The notes under the pieces: model-generated | What the model was told of the DNA's origin: nothing | Database searches by the model: none | Seen by the model: only the letters and a program-made list of their open reading frames with translations | Made by a program: the position numbers and the translations under genes | Origin: Egibacteraceae bacterium | GTDB taxonomy: Bacteria; Actinomycetota; Nitriliruptoria; Euzebyales; Egibacteraceae | Direction of reading: 5' to 3' | NCBI GenBank assembly: GCA_040905805.1 | Contig: JBBDQS010000048.1 | Span: 32,001-78,695 of the forward strand | DNA length: 46,695 bases | Part shown: positions 34,906 to 42,407 of the stretch, piece by piece | Numbering within the stretch: position 1 is the first letter of the stretch | Layout of the letters: each line of letters starts with the position of its first letter

Positions 34906-35451
34906 ATGGACGATGCCCTGCGGCCGGCCCCCGACGCCTCTTACGAGACCCAGCTCGCCCGTGACCCCCTGGACGACGCCGACGCCGACGTGGCCGCACG
35001 GATGATCGGGCGACCGCTGCGCGGGCGGTCTGCGGCGGCGGTGCGCTGCGGCTGGGGTCTGCCCGCGGTCCTGCGGGTCAGCCCCCGCCTGGAGGACGGC
35101 ACCCCGTTCCCCACGCTGTTCTGGCTGGCGTGCCCGCTGGCGAACAAGCACATCGGGCGCTTGGAGGCGGAGGGCACCATGGTCGGGCTGAACGAGGCGC
35201 TGGCAGACGACGAGGCCCTGGCGTCCGCCTACGGCGCCGCCCACGAGCGGTACGTGGCCGCGCGTGACGGGCTGGGACCGCCCGTGCCCGGCAGCCCGAG
35301 CGCGGGCGGGATGCCCGGTCGGGTCAAGTGCCTGCACAGCCTGTACGCCCACCACCTCGCCACGCGCGACAACCCGGTGGGCGAGCGCGTGGCAAAGCTG
35401 GTCGAGCCGATGGACTGCCCGGCCCCCTGCGTGACCCCGACCGAGCGGTGA
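34906..35451 (+). CDS. DUF501 domain-containing protein
   Basis: A 181-residue member of DUF501, a family conserved between eno/divIC and ppx in actinobacteria (Rv1025 in M. tuberculosis). Family-like segments are MIGRPLRGRSAAAVRCGWGL, then PTLFWLACPLANKHIGRLEA and the C-terminal GRVKCLHSLYAHHLATRDNP. His and Cys residues recur in the last part but no activity is known. The ATG at 34906 is 43 nt after divIC. The stop overlaps the ppx start (GTGA). Confidence 0.9.
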   Translation: MDDALRPAPDASYETQLARDPLDDADADVAARMIGRPLRGRSAAAVRCGWGLPAVLRVSPRLEDGTPFPTLFWLACPLANKHIGRLEAEGTMVGLNEALADDEALASAYGAAHERYVAARDGLGPPVPGSPSAGGMPGRVKCLHSLYAHHLATRDNPVGERVAKLVEPMDCPAPCVTPTER

Positions 35452-36359
35452 GGGTCGCCGCCGTCGACGTGGGCACCAACTCGGTGCGCCTGCTCGTCGC
35501 GGAGACGGGCGACCCGCTCACCGAGGTCGCCCGTGAGATGCGCATCACGCGGCTGGGGTCGGGGGTCGACGCCACCGGCCACCTCGACGACGCCGCGCTC
35601 GCCCGGACGCTCGACTGCATCGATGACTACGCGCAGCGCTGGACCGCCCTGGAGGCGGATCGGGTGCGGGTCACCGCGACCAGCGCGGTCCGCGACGCCG
35701 CGGACCGCGATCGCTTCTTCGACGGTGTCGCGGACCGCACCGGCGTGCGCCCCGAGGTGCTCACCGGCGACGAGGAGGCCCGGACGGCGTTCGCGGGCGC
35801 GACCCGCTCGGTGACGGGGACCGTCGCGCCGGTCCTCGTCCTCGACATCGGCGGGGGGTCCACCGAGCTGATCATCGGCGAGCAGGAGCCGCACGCCATG
35901 GTGAGCCTCCAGCTCGGCTGCGTGCGGCTGACCGAGAGCCGGCTCGGTGGGGATCCCCCCACCGTCGCGCAGCTGGCCGCAGCCCGCCGAACCGTGGACG
36001 GGCACCTCGCGGATGCCGACGAGCGTCTGGACGCCGGCGCCGCCCGGTCCCTCGTGGGGGTCGCCGGGACGGTCACCACGTTGGCCGCCCTGCACCTGGG
36101 GTTGCCCGCGTACCTGCCCGAGCGCATCCACGGGTGCCGCGTGCCCGTCGCCGGCGTGCGGGCGCTGAACGATCGGCTCGCGGGCATGCGCACCCGCGAG
36201 ATCGGTGCGCTCGGTGCCATGGCCCCGGGCCGGGAGGACGTGATCGTCGGTGGCGCGATCATCCTGGAGCGGGTCATGTCGCGCTACGGCTTCGCCGAGG
36301 TCCTGGTCAGCGAGGCCGACATCCTCGACGGGTTGGCCCTCGCCCTCCTGGAGGGATGA
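35448..36359 (+). CDS. ppx: Exopolyphosphatase / guanosine pentaphosphatase family protein
   Basis: A 303-residue Ppx/GppA protein, the short form without the C-terminal HD domain. It shows the ASKHA phosphate loops VAAVDVGTNSVRLLVAE at the N-terminus and VLDIGGGSTELIIGEQ in the middle, plus VTATSAVRDA and VGVAGTVTTLAALHL. It hydrolyses polyphosphate or pppGpp. The GTG at 35448 is chosen because family sequence begins there and it overlaps the DUF501 stop by 4 bp; the frame extends upstream inside DUF501. Rv1026 occupies the same place. Confidence 0.93.
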   Translation: MRVAAVDVGTNSVRLLVAETGDPLTEVAREMRITRLGSGVDATGHLDDAALARTLDCIDDYAQRWTALEADRVRVTATSAVRDAADRDRFFDGVADRTGVRPEVLTGDEEARTAFAGATRSVTGTVAPVLVLDIGGGSTELIIGEQEPHAMVSLQLGCVRLTESRLGGDPPTVAQLAAARRTVDGHLADADERLDAGAARSLVGVAGTVTTLAALHLGLPAYLPERIHGCRVPVAGVRALNDRLAGMRTREIGALGAMAPGREDVIVGGAIILERVMSRYGFAEVLVSEADILDGLALALLEG

Positions 36360-36368
36360 CCCGCCGGG

Positions 36369-36836
36369 CTACGCGCGCCCTATCGCGGCGACGAGGTCGC
36401 TTCGGGTGACGATGCCCACGACCCGCCGGTGCTCGTCCACGACGGGCACCCGCGAGAGGTGGCGGGCGACGATCAGGGTGGCGACGTCCTCGACCGTGGC
36501 CTCGGGTCCCACCCACGGCGGGTCATCGTCCATCAGCTCGCCGACCGTCCCGCCAAGGGCGTGGCGGACGTCCTCGTCGAAGCGGTGGCGCTCGCCCGGC
36601 AGCGGGAAGTAGGCGCCCAGGATCTCCACGACCGTGGGGCCGTGCAGGCGGGCCTCGGAGACGATCAGGTCGTCGTCGTCGAGGAGCCCCACAAGGCGGC
36701 CCTCCGAGTCGACGACCGGGGCGCCGCTGATCCCGCGGCGGCTCAGCAAGGCGACGGCCTCCTCGACGCTGGTGTCGACGGCGACGGTGACCAGGTCGGT
36801 CGTCATGATCTGGGTGACAGGCAGCTCGCGGGGCAT
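36369..36836 (-). CDS. Two-CBS-domain protein
   Basis: A 155-residue protein made of a pair of CBS domains: residues about 6-65 (VTQIMTTDLVTVAVDTSVEE) and about 95-155 (PPWVGPEATVEDVATLIVAR, ending GIVTRSDLVAAIGRA). Such Bateman modules bind adenosine nucleotides and usually sense energy status. There is no attached effector domain. TAGGCT ends 6 nt before the ATG at 36836, so the transcript is probably leaderless. It converges with ppx, 9 nt apart. Confidence 0.88.
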   Translation of the reverse strand: MPRELPVTQIMTTDLVTVAVDTSVEEAVALLSRRGISGAPVVDSEGRLVGLLDDDDLIVSEARLHGPTVVEILGAYFPLPGERHRFDEDVRHALGGTVGELMDDDPPWVGPEATVEDVATLIVARHLSRVPVVDEHRRVVGIVTRSDLVAAIGRA

Positions 36837-36842
36837 GGCCGA

Positions 36843-36848
36843 AGCCTA
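36843..36848 (-). promoter_or_regulatory. -10 hexamer TAGGCT for the leaderless CBS gene
   Basis: TAGGCT on the minus strand is 6 nt from the ATG at 36836. No ribosome site precedes that ATG. Confidence 0.5.
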
Positions 36849-36930
36849 TCCCCGGCGGACCGGGAATGCGGTGGCCTCACTCCGGCTCCTACGCTGTGGG
36901 CCGCCGAACCGACACCAGGAGGCCGCAGCC

Positions 36931-37671
36931 GTGTCCACCCCGCCGTCGTTGTGGGCAACGCCCCGCCCGTTCCGCCGAGCGCTGGTGGTCGTGGCCCATC
37001 CCGATGACGCGGAGTTCGGTGCGGCAGCGACCATCGCCCGATGGGTCGACGAGGGCACCGAGGTGCGCTACGTGGTCGCGACCGACGGCGCTGCCGGGTC
37101 CCCGGACCCGACCATGACCCGCGAGCGGCTCGTGCCGCTGCGCGTCGAGGAGCAGCGCGCTGCCGCCGGCGAGCTCGGCGTCACCGACATCGTGTTCCTC
37201 GGTCACCCCGACGGGCATCTGCAGGCCACGATCCCCGTGCGGCGCCAGGTCGCGGCCGAGATCCGCCGGCACCGGCCCGAGGTCGTGCTCACCCTGAACC
37301 CCGAGATCCGGTGGACCGAGCGGGGCACCGTGAACCACCCGGACCACCGGGCGGTCGGGGACCTCGTGCTGCACTCCATCAACCCGGCCGCATCCAGCCG
37401 GCTCTGGGACCAGACGCTGCTCGACGAGGGCTTGGAACCCTGGGACGTCAGCGAGCTCTGGCTCATGAGCTTCGGCGGCGGACCGCACCACGTCGACGTC
37501 ACCGACACCTTCGATCGCAAGATCGCCGCCCTGCGCTGCCACGCCTCCCAGCTGGGGGAGCGGGACCCCGAGGAGCGCATGCGCGCCATGGCGGCCCTGC
37601 ACGGGCAGGCGGTCGGCGTGGCCCTCTCCGAGGCGTTCACGGTCCTGCGCTTCCGCGACCTCGAGGGGTGA
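36931..37671 (+). CDS. PIG-L/LmbE family N-deacetylase
   Basis: A 246-residue zinc deacetylase of the LmbE/MshB family, which removes acetyl groups from N-acetylglucosamine-type sugars (mycothiol and similar pathways). The zinc motif H23-P-D25-D26 lies in VVVAHPDDAEFGAAA and the third ligand is in VNHPDHRAVGDLV. The GTG at 36931 has AGGAGG about 9 nt upstream and a TACGCT hexamer near 36889 as a possible -10. The substrate cannot be named; subfamily members act in mycothiol, teicoplanin or lincomycin pathways, and none of those genes is nearby. Confidence 0.88.
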   Translation: MSTPPSLWATPRPFRRALVVVAHPDDAEFGAAATIARWVDEGTEVRYVVATDGAAGSPDPTMTRERLVPLRVEEQRAAAGELGVTDIVFLGHPDGHLQATIPVRRQVAAEIRRHRPEVVLTLNPEIRWTERGTVNHPDHRAVGDLVLHSINPAASSRLWDQTLLDEGLEPWDVSELWLMSFGGGPHHVDVTDTFDRKIAALRCHASQLGERDPEERMRAMAALHGQAVGVALSEAFTVLRFRDLEG

Positions 37672-37736
37672 CGCCCGGTCGGTCCGCAGAGCCGGGAACG
37701 GATGGATCGGCCCGGACGTGCAAGGATGGGCTCACT

Positions 37737-37835
37737 ATGATGATGAGTCCCCGCACCCAGAAGACCGTCGTGAGCGTGCTTGTCGTGGTGATCGGGCTGG
37801 CCATGGTGCTGGCCCTGATCGGACGCGGCGGCTGA
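37737..37835 (+). CDS. 32-residue single-span membrane peptide
   Basis: MMMSPRTQKT is followed by one hydrophobic helix (VVSVLVVVIGLAMVLALI) and GRGG. The ATGs at 37737, 37740 and 37743 are all in frame. It is too short for certainty, but the clean positive-inside layout and the stand-alone position between two genes suggest a real small protein, similar to short actinobacterial membrane ORFs. AAGGAT (37722-37727) is a weak -10 candidate. Confidence 0.45.
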   Translation: MMMSPRTQKTVVSVLVVVIGLAMVLALIGRGG

Positions 37836-37879
37836 CCCACGCCGGGCACCGTCCGGACACGCACGGCAGATCCCCCCGG

Positions 37880-37885
37880 TAGGTT
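37880..37885 (+). promoter_or_regulatory. -10 hexamer TAGGTT for the leaderless Nudix-YjeF_N gene
   Basis: TAGGTT ends 7 nt before the ATG at 37893, and no ribosome site is visible. Confidence 0.5.
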
Positions 37886-37892
37886 CGGTGGG

Positions 37893-39266
37893 ATGGATCC
37901 CTGGTCCGTGCTGGTCCGTGCGCTCGACGACCTGCCCGCCGAGTCGCTCACGCCCCCGGTGGGCGGGAGGCTCGGCGCGGCGCTCGTCCTGCTCGGCGAT
38001 CCCGACGGGACCGGCGACCTCGACGTCGTCCTGACCCGCCGACGCGATGACCTGGCCACCCACCCAGGCCAGCTCTCCTTTCCCGGCGGGCGGGTCGAGA
38101 CGGGTGAGACGGTCGAGGACGCGGCGGTGCGTGAGGCGATGGAGGAGGTGGCGCTCTCCTCGGGATCGGCGCAGGTGCTCGGGCGCCTGCCGGCCTTCTA
38201 CATCGCGCCCTCGCGGTTCTGGCTGCAGCCGGTCGTGGCGCGCTGGCACGCCCCGCACCCGCTCACCGCCGCGGAGGCGGAGGTCGCCGAGATCCTCCTG
38301 ACCCCGTTGGCGACCCTGCGCGACCCGGCGGCGTGGAGGGTGGTGCGGCTGCCGACGGCCGGCCGGACGTGGGCCTGGCAGCTCGACGAGCGCCACCTGC
38401 TGTGGGGCGCGACCGCGGTGGTGACCGCCACCGTGCTCGGGATGCTGGACGCGCGCTGGCACGGCGACACCGACCTCGCAGACCTGCCTGCCGAGCGGGA
38501 GGTGCGGCCGTGGGAGACCGCGCCCCGGGCTGCGCCCGCCGGGGGGGTCGCGCAGCTGGCGGGACTGGCGGAGCGTCTGATCTCCGCGGTCCCGGTCGAC
38601 CAGGGCGGCGGCGCGCAGCCGACGCCGGTGATGGTGGCCGCGGCGGGGCGCGCCCTGGCCGCGGCCGTGACGCGGTCCTCCGCAGCCACCTCGGGCCCGG
38701 TGCTCGTGCTGGCCGGCGGGGGCGGCAACGGCGCCGTGGGGCTGGCGGCGGCCGGACTGCTGCGGGCTGCCGGCCGAGAGGTGCGGGTGGTGCTGGATCG
38801 TCCCGCCGACCGCCTGGCCCCGGTGGCCGCTGCCCCCGCCCGTGCGGTCGCTGCCGTCTCGGCCATCTACGACGGTGCCCTGCTGCCCCCGGCCGGGCTC
38901 GTGGTGGACGCCCTGGTCGGTGGGGGGCTCTGCGGGGAGCTCGGCGGGCAGCCGCGCGAGCTCGTGCTGGCGCTGCGTCACCAGTCGGCACCGGTCGTGG
39001 CGGTGGACACGCCGAGCGGTTTGCACCCCCTGCGCGGCCTGGTCGGTGCGTGCGTGCCGGCGGACGTCACGGTGGCGCTGGGCGCGCTGCGACCGGGGCT
39101 GCTCGGTCGGGGCATGGGACCGTTCGTGGGCGACCTCTACCTGGCCGGTCTCGACGCGCAGGCTGACACCCTCGTGCGACTCGTGCCCGACACCGCGGTT
39201 ACGCTGGCGGCGCAGGATCAGCCGGTCGGCCCGGATGGCGTAATCAGGCAGCCGCGGGGGCCTTAA
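37893..39266 (+). CDS. Nudix hydrolase fused to a YjeF_N (NAD(P)HX epimerase-like) domain
   Basis: A 457-residue fusion. Residues about 25-190 are a Nudix domain of the CoA-pyrophosphatase type (RRRDDLATHPGQLSFPGG next to the Nudix box GRVETGE...REAMEEVAL, with Ala for the box Gly). Residues about 225-440 fit the YjeF_N fold: VLVLAGGGGNGAVGLAAAG for the usual GxGNNGGDG loop, DALVGGGLCGELGG, VVAVDTPSGLHPLRG with the catalytic-type Asp, and DVTVALGALRPGLLG. The YjeF_N glycine loop is degenerate, so epimerase activity is uncertain. The last 12 residues (GPDGVIRQPRGP) are encoded inside tRNA-Leu, and the stop TAA is its anticodon. Confidence 0.82.
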   Translation: MDPWSVLVRALDDLPAESLTPPVGGRLGAALVLLGDPDGTGDLDVVLTRRRDDLATHPGQLSFPGGRVETGETVEDAAVREAMEEVALSSGSAQVLGRLPAFYIAPSRFWLQPVVARWHAPHPLTAAEAEVAEILLTPLATLRDPAAWRVVRLPTAGRTWAWQLDERHLLWGATAVVTATVLGMLDARWHGDTDLADLPAEREVRPWETAPRAAPAGGVAQLAGLAERLISAVPVDQGGGAQPTPVMVAAAGRALAAAVTRSSAATSGPVLVLAGGGGNGAVGLAAAGLLRAAGREVRVVLDRPADRLAPVAAAPARAVAAVSAIYDGALLPPAGLVVDALVGGGLCGELGGQPRELVLALRHQSAPVVAVDTPSGLHPLRGLVGACVPADVTVALGALRPGLLGRGMGPFVGDLYLAGLDAQADTLVRLVPDTAVTLAAQDQPVGPDGVIRQPRGP

Positions 39267-39316
39267 AAGCCCCTGTCCCTCGGGACGTGTGGGTTCGAGT
39301 CCCACTCCGGGCACCA
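39229..39316 (+). tRNA. tRNA-Leu (anticodon TAA), CCA encoded
   Basis: The acceptor GCCCGGA pairs with TCCGGGC, followed by A and the encoded CCA (39314-39316). The anticodon stem is GGGGC/GCCCC with loop CTTAAAA (anticodon at 39264-39266). There is a long variable arm (CTGTCCCTCGGGACG) and a T arm GTGGG-TTCGAGT-CCCAC. It reads UUA (and UUG by wobble) and corresponds to bldA of Streptomyces. Its first 38 bases overlap the end of the Nudix-YjeF_N frame on the same strand. Confidence 0.95.
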
Positions 39317-39356
39317 GTTCTGCGGACTCACCGAGGATGCGATCGGAGGCATAGCG

Positions 39357-39779
39357 ATGACGCTGACGGAGATCCTCGAGAGCTGGCTGCGCGACACTGA
39401 GCAGGCGCATGGCAGTCCGCCGTGCGGCGTGGTCGTCGCGCCGGAGCTGTTCGCCCATCTCGCCGAGGAACAGGGCCGCGCCGAACCCATCGTCGGCGAG
39501 CTGGCCGTTCTCCGCGTTGCAACGGACGGTCCGGCCCGCGCAGATCTGCCGGTCTTCGACGAGATGATCGAGATCTCGGGACCCGATCGCGTGAGCATCT
39601 ATGTCGGCGTGGATCCGCTGGCGAGCACCTTCCCGCTGGGGCTCGACCCGGAGATGCCGGTCGTCTTCGTGCCCGTGCCGCCTGATCGGCTCGACGACTG
39701 GGCTCAGCTGGAGACGTACAGCCAGCTGCGGTGGTTTGGTGTCAGCCCGGCGGAGGCGATGGTCGGCGCCCACCAGTAG
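39357..39779 (+). CDS. Hypothetical protein downstream of tRNA-Leu
   Basis: A 140-residue protein, acidic, with no signal peptide or membrane helix. CGGAGG ends 6 nt before the ATG. The sequence looks like a compact alpha/beta domain (CGVVVAPELFAHLAEEQG, YVGVDPLASTFPLGLDPEM). I do not recognise the family. The codon pattern is slightly less GC-rich at third positions than in the core genes, and it lies at the edge of a decayed accessory segment, so acquisition by transfer is possible. Confidence 0.6.
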   Translation: MTLTEILESWLRDTEQAHGSPPCGVVVAPELFAHLAEEQGRAEPIVGELAVLRVATDGPARADLPVFDEMIEISGPDRVSIYVGVDPLASTFPLGLDPEMPVVFVPVPPDRLDDWAQLETYSQLRWFGVSPAEAMVGAHQ

Positions 39780-39910
39780 ACCCCGGATGCGACCGCGTAT
39801 CGCAGCTGCGACCGTGATCCACCGGTATAGGCTCCAGCATGCAGGTATGTGCTGTCGTGCTCGCGTCTGGGCGGCGGTCACCGGCGTGTTGCAGGGGGCG
39901 TGGATAGGGC

Positions 39911-40278
39911 ATGGAGAGCCTGGAGCGGGGCCGTTCGAGCTTCGACCGGCACGTCTGGGGTGACGCCTACGCGCAGCTGTCAGCCGCAGACGGTGAGGAG
40001 CCGCTCGGGCCGGAGGATCTGCGGCGGCTCGCCGTGGCCGCGGCTGTGCGGTGCGCCTTCTGGCTGGCCCTCGAGTTGTTCAACCGGGGGGAGATGGCCC
40101 GCGGTGGCGGGTGGCTCGCCCGGGCGCAGCGGCTGCTCGACGACTACGGGCAGGAGTGCGTGGAGCAGGGCTATCTGCTCCTGCCGTTGGCGCTGCGGAC
40201 GCTGGAGTCGGGCGACCCGGTGGGGGCACGGGAAACCTTCCTACGAGCGACTGACCTGGGGGGACGCTACGGCGAGCC
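39911..40278 (+). pseudogene. TPR/LuxR-type regulator fragment, deleted and truncated
   Basis: From ATG 39911 the frame encodes MESLERGRSSFDRHVWGDAY, EDLRRLAVAA, then AVRCAFWLALELFNRGEMAR and LRTLESGDPVGARETFLRAT. This is the N-terminus of actinobacterial TPR-containing LuxR-family regulators. About 25 residues expected between AVAA and AVRCAFW (normally a YLVGR-type helix pair) are missing. After GGRYGEP (to about 40278) the sequence becomes transposase in another frame. The rest of the gene, including the LuxR DNA-binding domain, is gone. No function is expected. Confidence 0.75.
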
Positions 40279-41181
40279 GTGGCCTACGACGCCGGGCAGA
40301 ACTCCACCGACAACCAACACCACCTCGAAACCACCGCCGTGGGCTATGTGACCTCGCTGCCGCCGTCCAACCATCCAGCGCTGCTGGCCATCAACCACGA
40401 CGCGTTCGAGGTCGTCGACGCCGACCGCTTCCCCGGCGTGACCGCCCATGACACCACCGTGACCGCCTACGGCGTCACCCGCCGCTGTGTCATCACCCAC
40501 TCGCCCGACTTCCACGCCGCCCAGACACGCGGGTTCTCCCAGACCCTGGCCAAAGCACGCCGCCAACTCGCCGAGCTGCAAGCCCGCCTCGCCCGCGGCC
40601 GCACCCGCAAGAACACCGCAGCCATCCAAACAGAGATCGACCGTATCCTCGCGCCCCGCTGGCTGGGCCGCGTCATCACCGTCGAGCTCACCGGCGAAGA
40701 TGCCGCCACCCGCAGGCTGCGCTGGCGCACCAACCACCGCGCCCGCGCCAAGCTCGAAGACGAGCTGTTCGGCAAACGCATCCTGTTCACCAACCGCGAC
40801 AACTGGCCCGTCGCCGAGGTCGTGGGCGCCTACCGCTGGCAACCCGACGTCGAAGCCGGCTTCCGCCAGATGAAGGACCCCAAAGTCGTGTCGTTCTCGC
40901 CGATGTTCCACTGGACCGACCACAAGATCCGCATGCACGCCTTCTACTGCACCCTCGCGCTGCAGATCGCCCATCTCATGCGCCGCACCGCCGCCCACGC
41001 CGGCCTGCCCATGTCCGTGCGTGAGCTGCTCGCCACCCTCGCCGGCATCGAAGAGACCGTGCTGGTCTACCCCTCCACCGGCGGACGGCCCAAAGCCAGG
41101 CGCATGCTCACCGACATCAACCCCACCCAGCAGCGCCTCTACGACCTGTTCGGCCTCGACCGCTACGCCCCACGCGCTTAG
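40279..41181 (+). mobile_element. IS1634/IS4-like transposase, C-terminal fragment
   Basis: A 300-residue frame (GTG at 40279, really a junction and not a start) that begins in mid-domain with AYDAGQNSTDNQHH. It continues VGYVTSLPPSNHPALLAIN and carries the Y-x6-E-x6-K signature in YRWQPDVEAGFRQMK, with Gln where Arg is usual. The C-terminal LFGLDRYAP ends at a normal stop. The first ~200 or more residues, with the first catalytic Asp region, and the left IS end are absent. No terminal inverted repeat could be assigned; the right end must lie between 41182 and 41262. The fragment cannot transpose itself. Confidence 0.82.
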
Positions 41182-41261
41182 GTCATACACTCCCACCAGC
41201 AGAAAACATGCCCTGACCTGCACATTCACCGCTCAACACGTCGCCATCCAGGAAAGTCGGG

Positions 41262-42134
41262 CTAGGGCAGTCCGCTGAGGACTGGCTCCACGCAGGTGAA
41301 CGCGGGGTCGACCAGGGCGGCGATCGCGTCGAGGTCCTCGCGTGTCGGGTCGATCACGCCAACGGTCAGGTGCTCGGCGGCGGCGCTGTAGCTCAGGGTG
41401 CCGTCGTCGTGCAGTGGCCGGAGCGCCTCCTGTGCCGCGCCCAGCTCCCGCTCGGTGGCCGCCGCCTGCGAGACGGGGTCGGGTTCTTCCTCGGAGCTGA
41501 TGTCGGGCACCTCGTCGCAACGGCGCAGCGGGTGCCCGTCGAACACCGCGTCAAGCGCCGCGGCGCTCATCTGCCGCGGCGGCGCCGGCGGGGCGGGCGC
41601 AGGAGATCCGTCGTAGGGAGGCAGGGACAGCTGGGTCTCGACGTCGCCGCCGTGCCCCTCGTGCTGGCGCAGGACCGCGGTGAGCTGCTCGGGCAGGTCA
41701 CCGCGGTGCACCGCGACAACGTGCGCGGTGGTGAGCAGCGGCTCCTCGCACCCGCCGGGCGGCGGCAGGAACGTCGGTTCCAGGACACCACCGGACAGGC
41801 GCATCTCGACCAGGTCGTCGGGACAGGCGTCCTCCGCGCGCACGGACACCAAGACCACACGCGTGCCGAAGTCCACCTGGGGTGGCGGTCCCGCGAAACC
41901 GTGGTGGTCCCAGAGCCGGCTGAACGAGTCCGCGTCGCCGGCCAGGTGCCAGCCGTCGTCGCCGGTCGCCGTCTCGGATACGCCGAGCACCTCGAACCAG
42001 ATCGCGTCCGCGGCTGCGGCCGGTGTCGCCGGCTCGGACCGGTCCGACTGTCCAGGCTGCAGCGGCTCGCCACAACCAGCCAGCACCAGCACGGCGAGCA
42101 CCGGCACGGCCAGCACCCGGCGGATGCGATGCAT
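41262..42134 (-). CDS. Predicted lipoprotein, unknown function
   Basis: A 290-residue exported protein. The signal LAVPVLAVLVLAGC carries the lipobox Cys at about residue 20. The mature half contains a protease-complex-inhibitor-like stretch (WFEVLGVSETATGDDGWHLA, then DSFSRLWDHHGFAGPPPQVD and RVVLVSVRAEDACPDDL). The C-terminal half is helical and Pro-rich. No family is assigned with confidence. The ATG at 42134 has GGGAAGG about 7 nt upstream; the frame extends to 42479 but that part is antisense to the methyltransferase start. Its stop codon lies just beyond the transposase fragment. Confidence 0.75.
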   Translation of the reverse strand: MHRIRRVLAVPVLAVLVLAGCGEPLQPGQSDRSEPATPAAAADAIWFEVLGVSETATGDDGWHLAGDADSFSRLWDHHGFAGPPPQVDFGTRVVLVSVRAEDACPDDLVEMRLSGGVLEPTFLPPPGGCEEPLLTTAHVVAVHRGDLPEQLTAVLRQHEGHGGDVETQLSLPPYDGSPAPAPPAPPRQMSAAALDAVFDGHPLRRCDEVPDISSEEEPDPVSQAAATERELGAAQEALRPLHDDGTLSYSAAAEHLTVGVIDPTREDLDAIAALVDPAFTCVEPVLSGLP

Positions 42135-42177
42135 CGGCTGCCTTCCCCTCTGTTCGTGACGTGCCAGAGCCAGTGAG

Positions 42178-42212
42178 GGCGATTCTCTGCTGTGCCGGGC
42201 AGGGCGGTCGCG
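42178..42212. repeat. 35-bp dispersed repeat, copy 1
   Basis: This unit (starting GGCGATTCTC and ending GGCGGTCGCG) matches 46661-46695 at 30 of 35 positions. It runs into a perfect 9-bp hairpin GGCGGTCGC-GCT-GCGACCGCC (42203-42223). It lies between the divergent lipoprotein and methyltransferase genes; the remaining gap (42224-42390) shows no gene. Confidence 0.6.
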
Positions 42213-42394
42213 CTGCGACCGCCATGGAGATGCTGAAGCCACAGTCGTCCTGTCAGACGCCGCCTCATCCGCGGGGGTTCCGGGATCGGCGATGGGCGCT
42301 GCCGGCTCACGGGCGGGTGACCCGGTACTGCGCCACCACCTGCGGTGCACCAGAGTACGACAGATGCACGCTCGCCACGGTCGCCTTTCGTGGC

Positions 42395-42400
42395 CATACT
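42395..42400 (+). promoter_or_regulatory. -10-like hexamer CATACT, leaderless methyltransferase
   Basis: CATACT ends 7 nt before the ATG at 42408. It matches the -10 consensus at the key second and sixth positions, with the same spacing as other leaderless genes here. Confidence 0.4.
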
Positions 42401-42407
42401 GCTGGCC

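Noticed and set aside
39296-39316. Integrative-element attachment site in tRNA-Leu
   Set aside because: I found no second copy of the tRNA 3' end downstream and no integrase gene, so only the possibility is mentioned.
39839-39907. Short leaderless ORF after TAGGCT at 39828
   Set aside because: It stops after 22 codons and has no recognisable feature; the hexamer may instead be a relic promoter for the TPR fragment.
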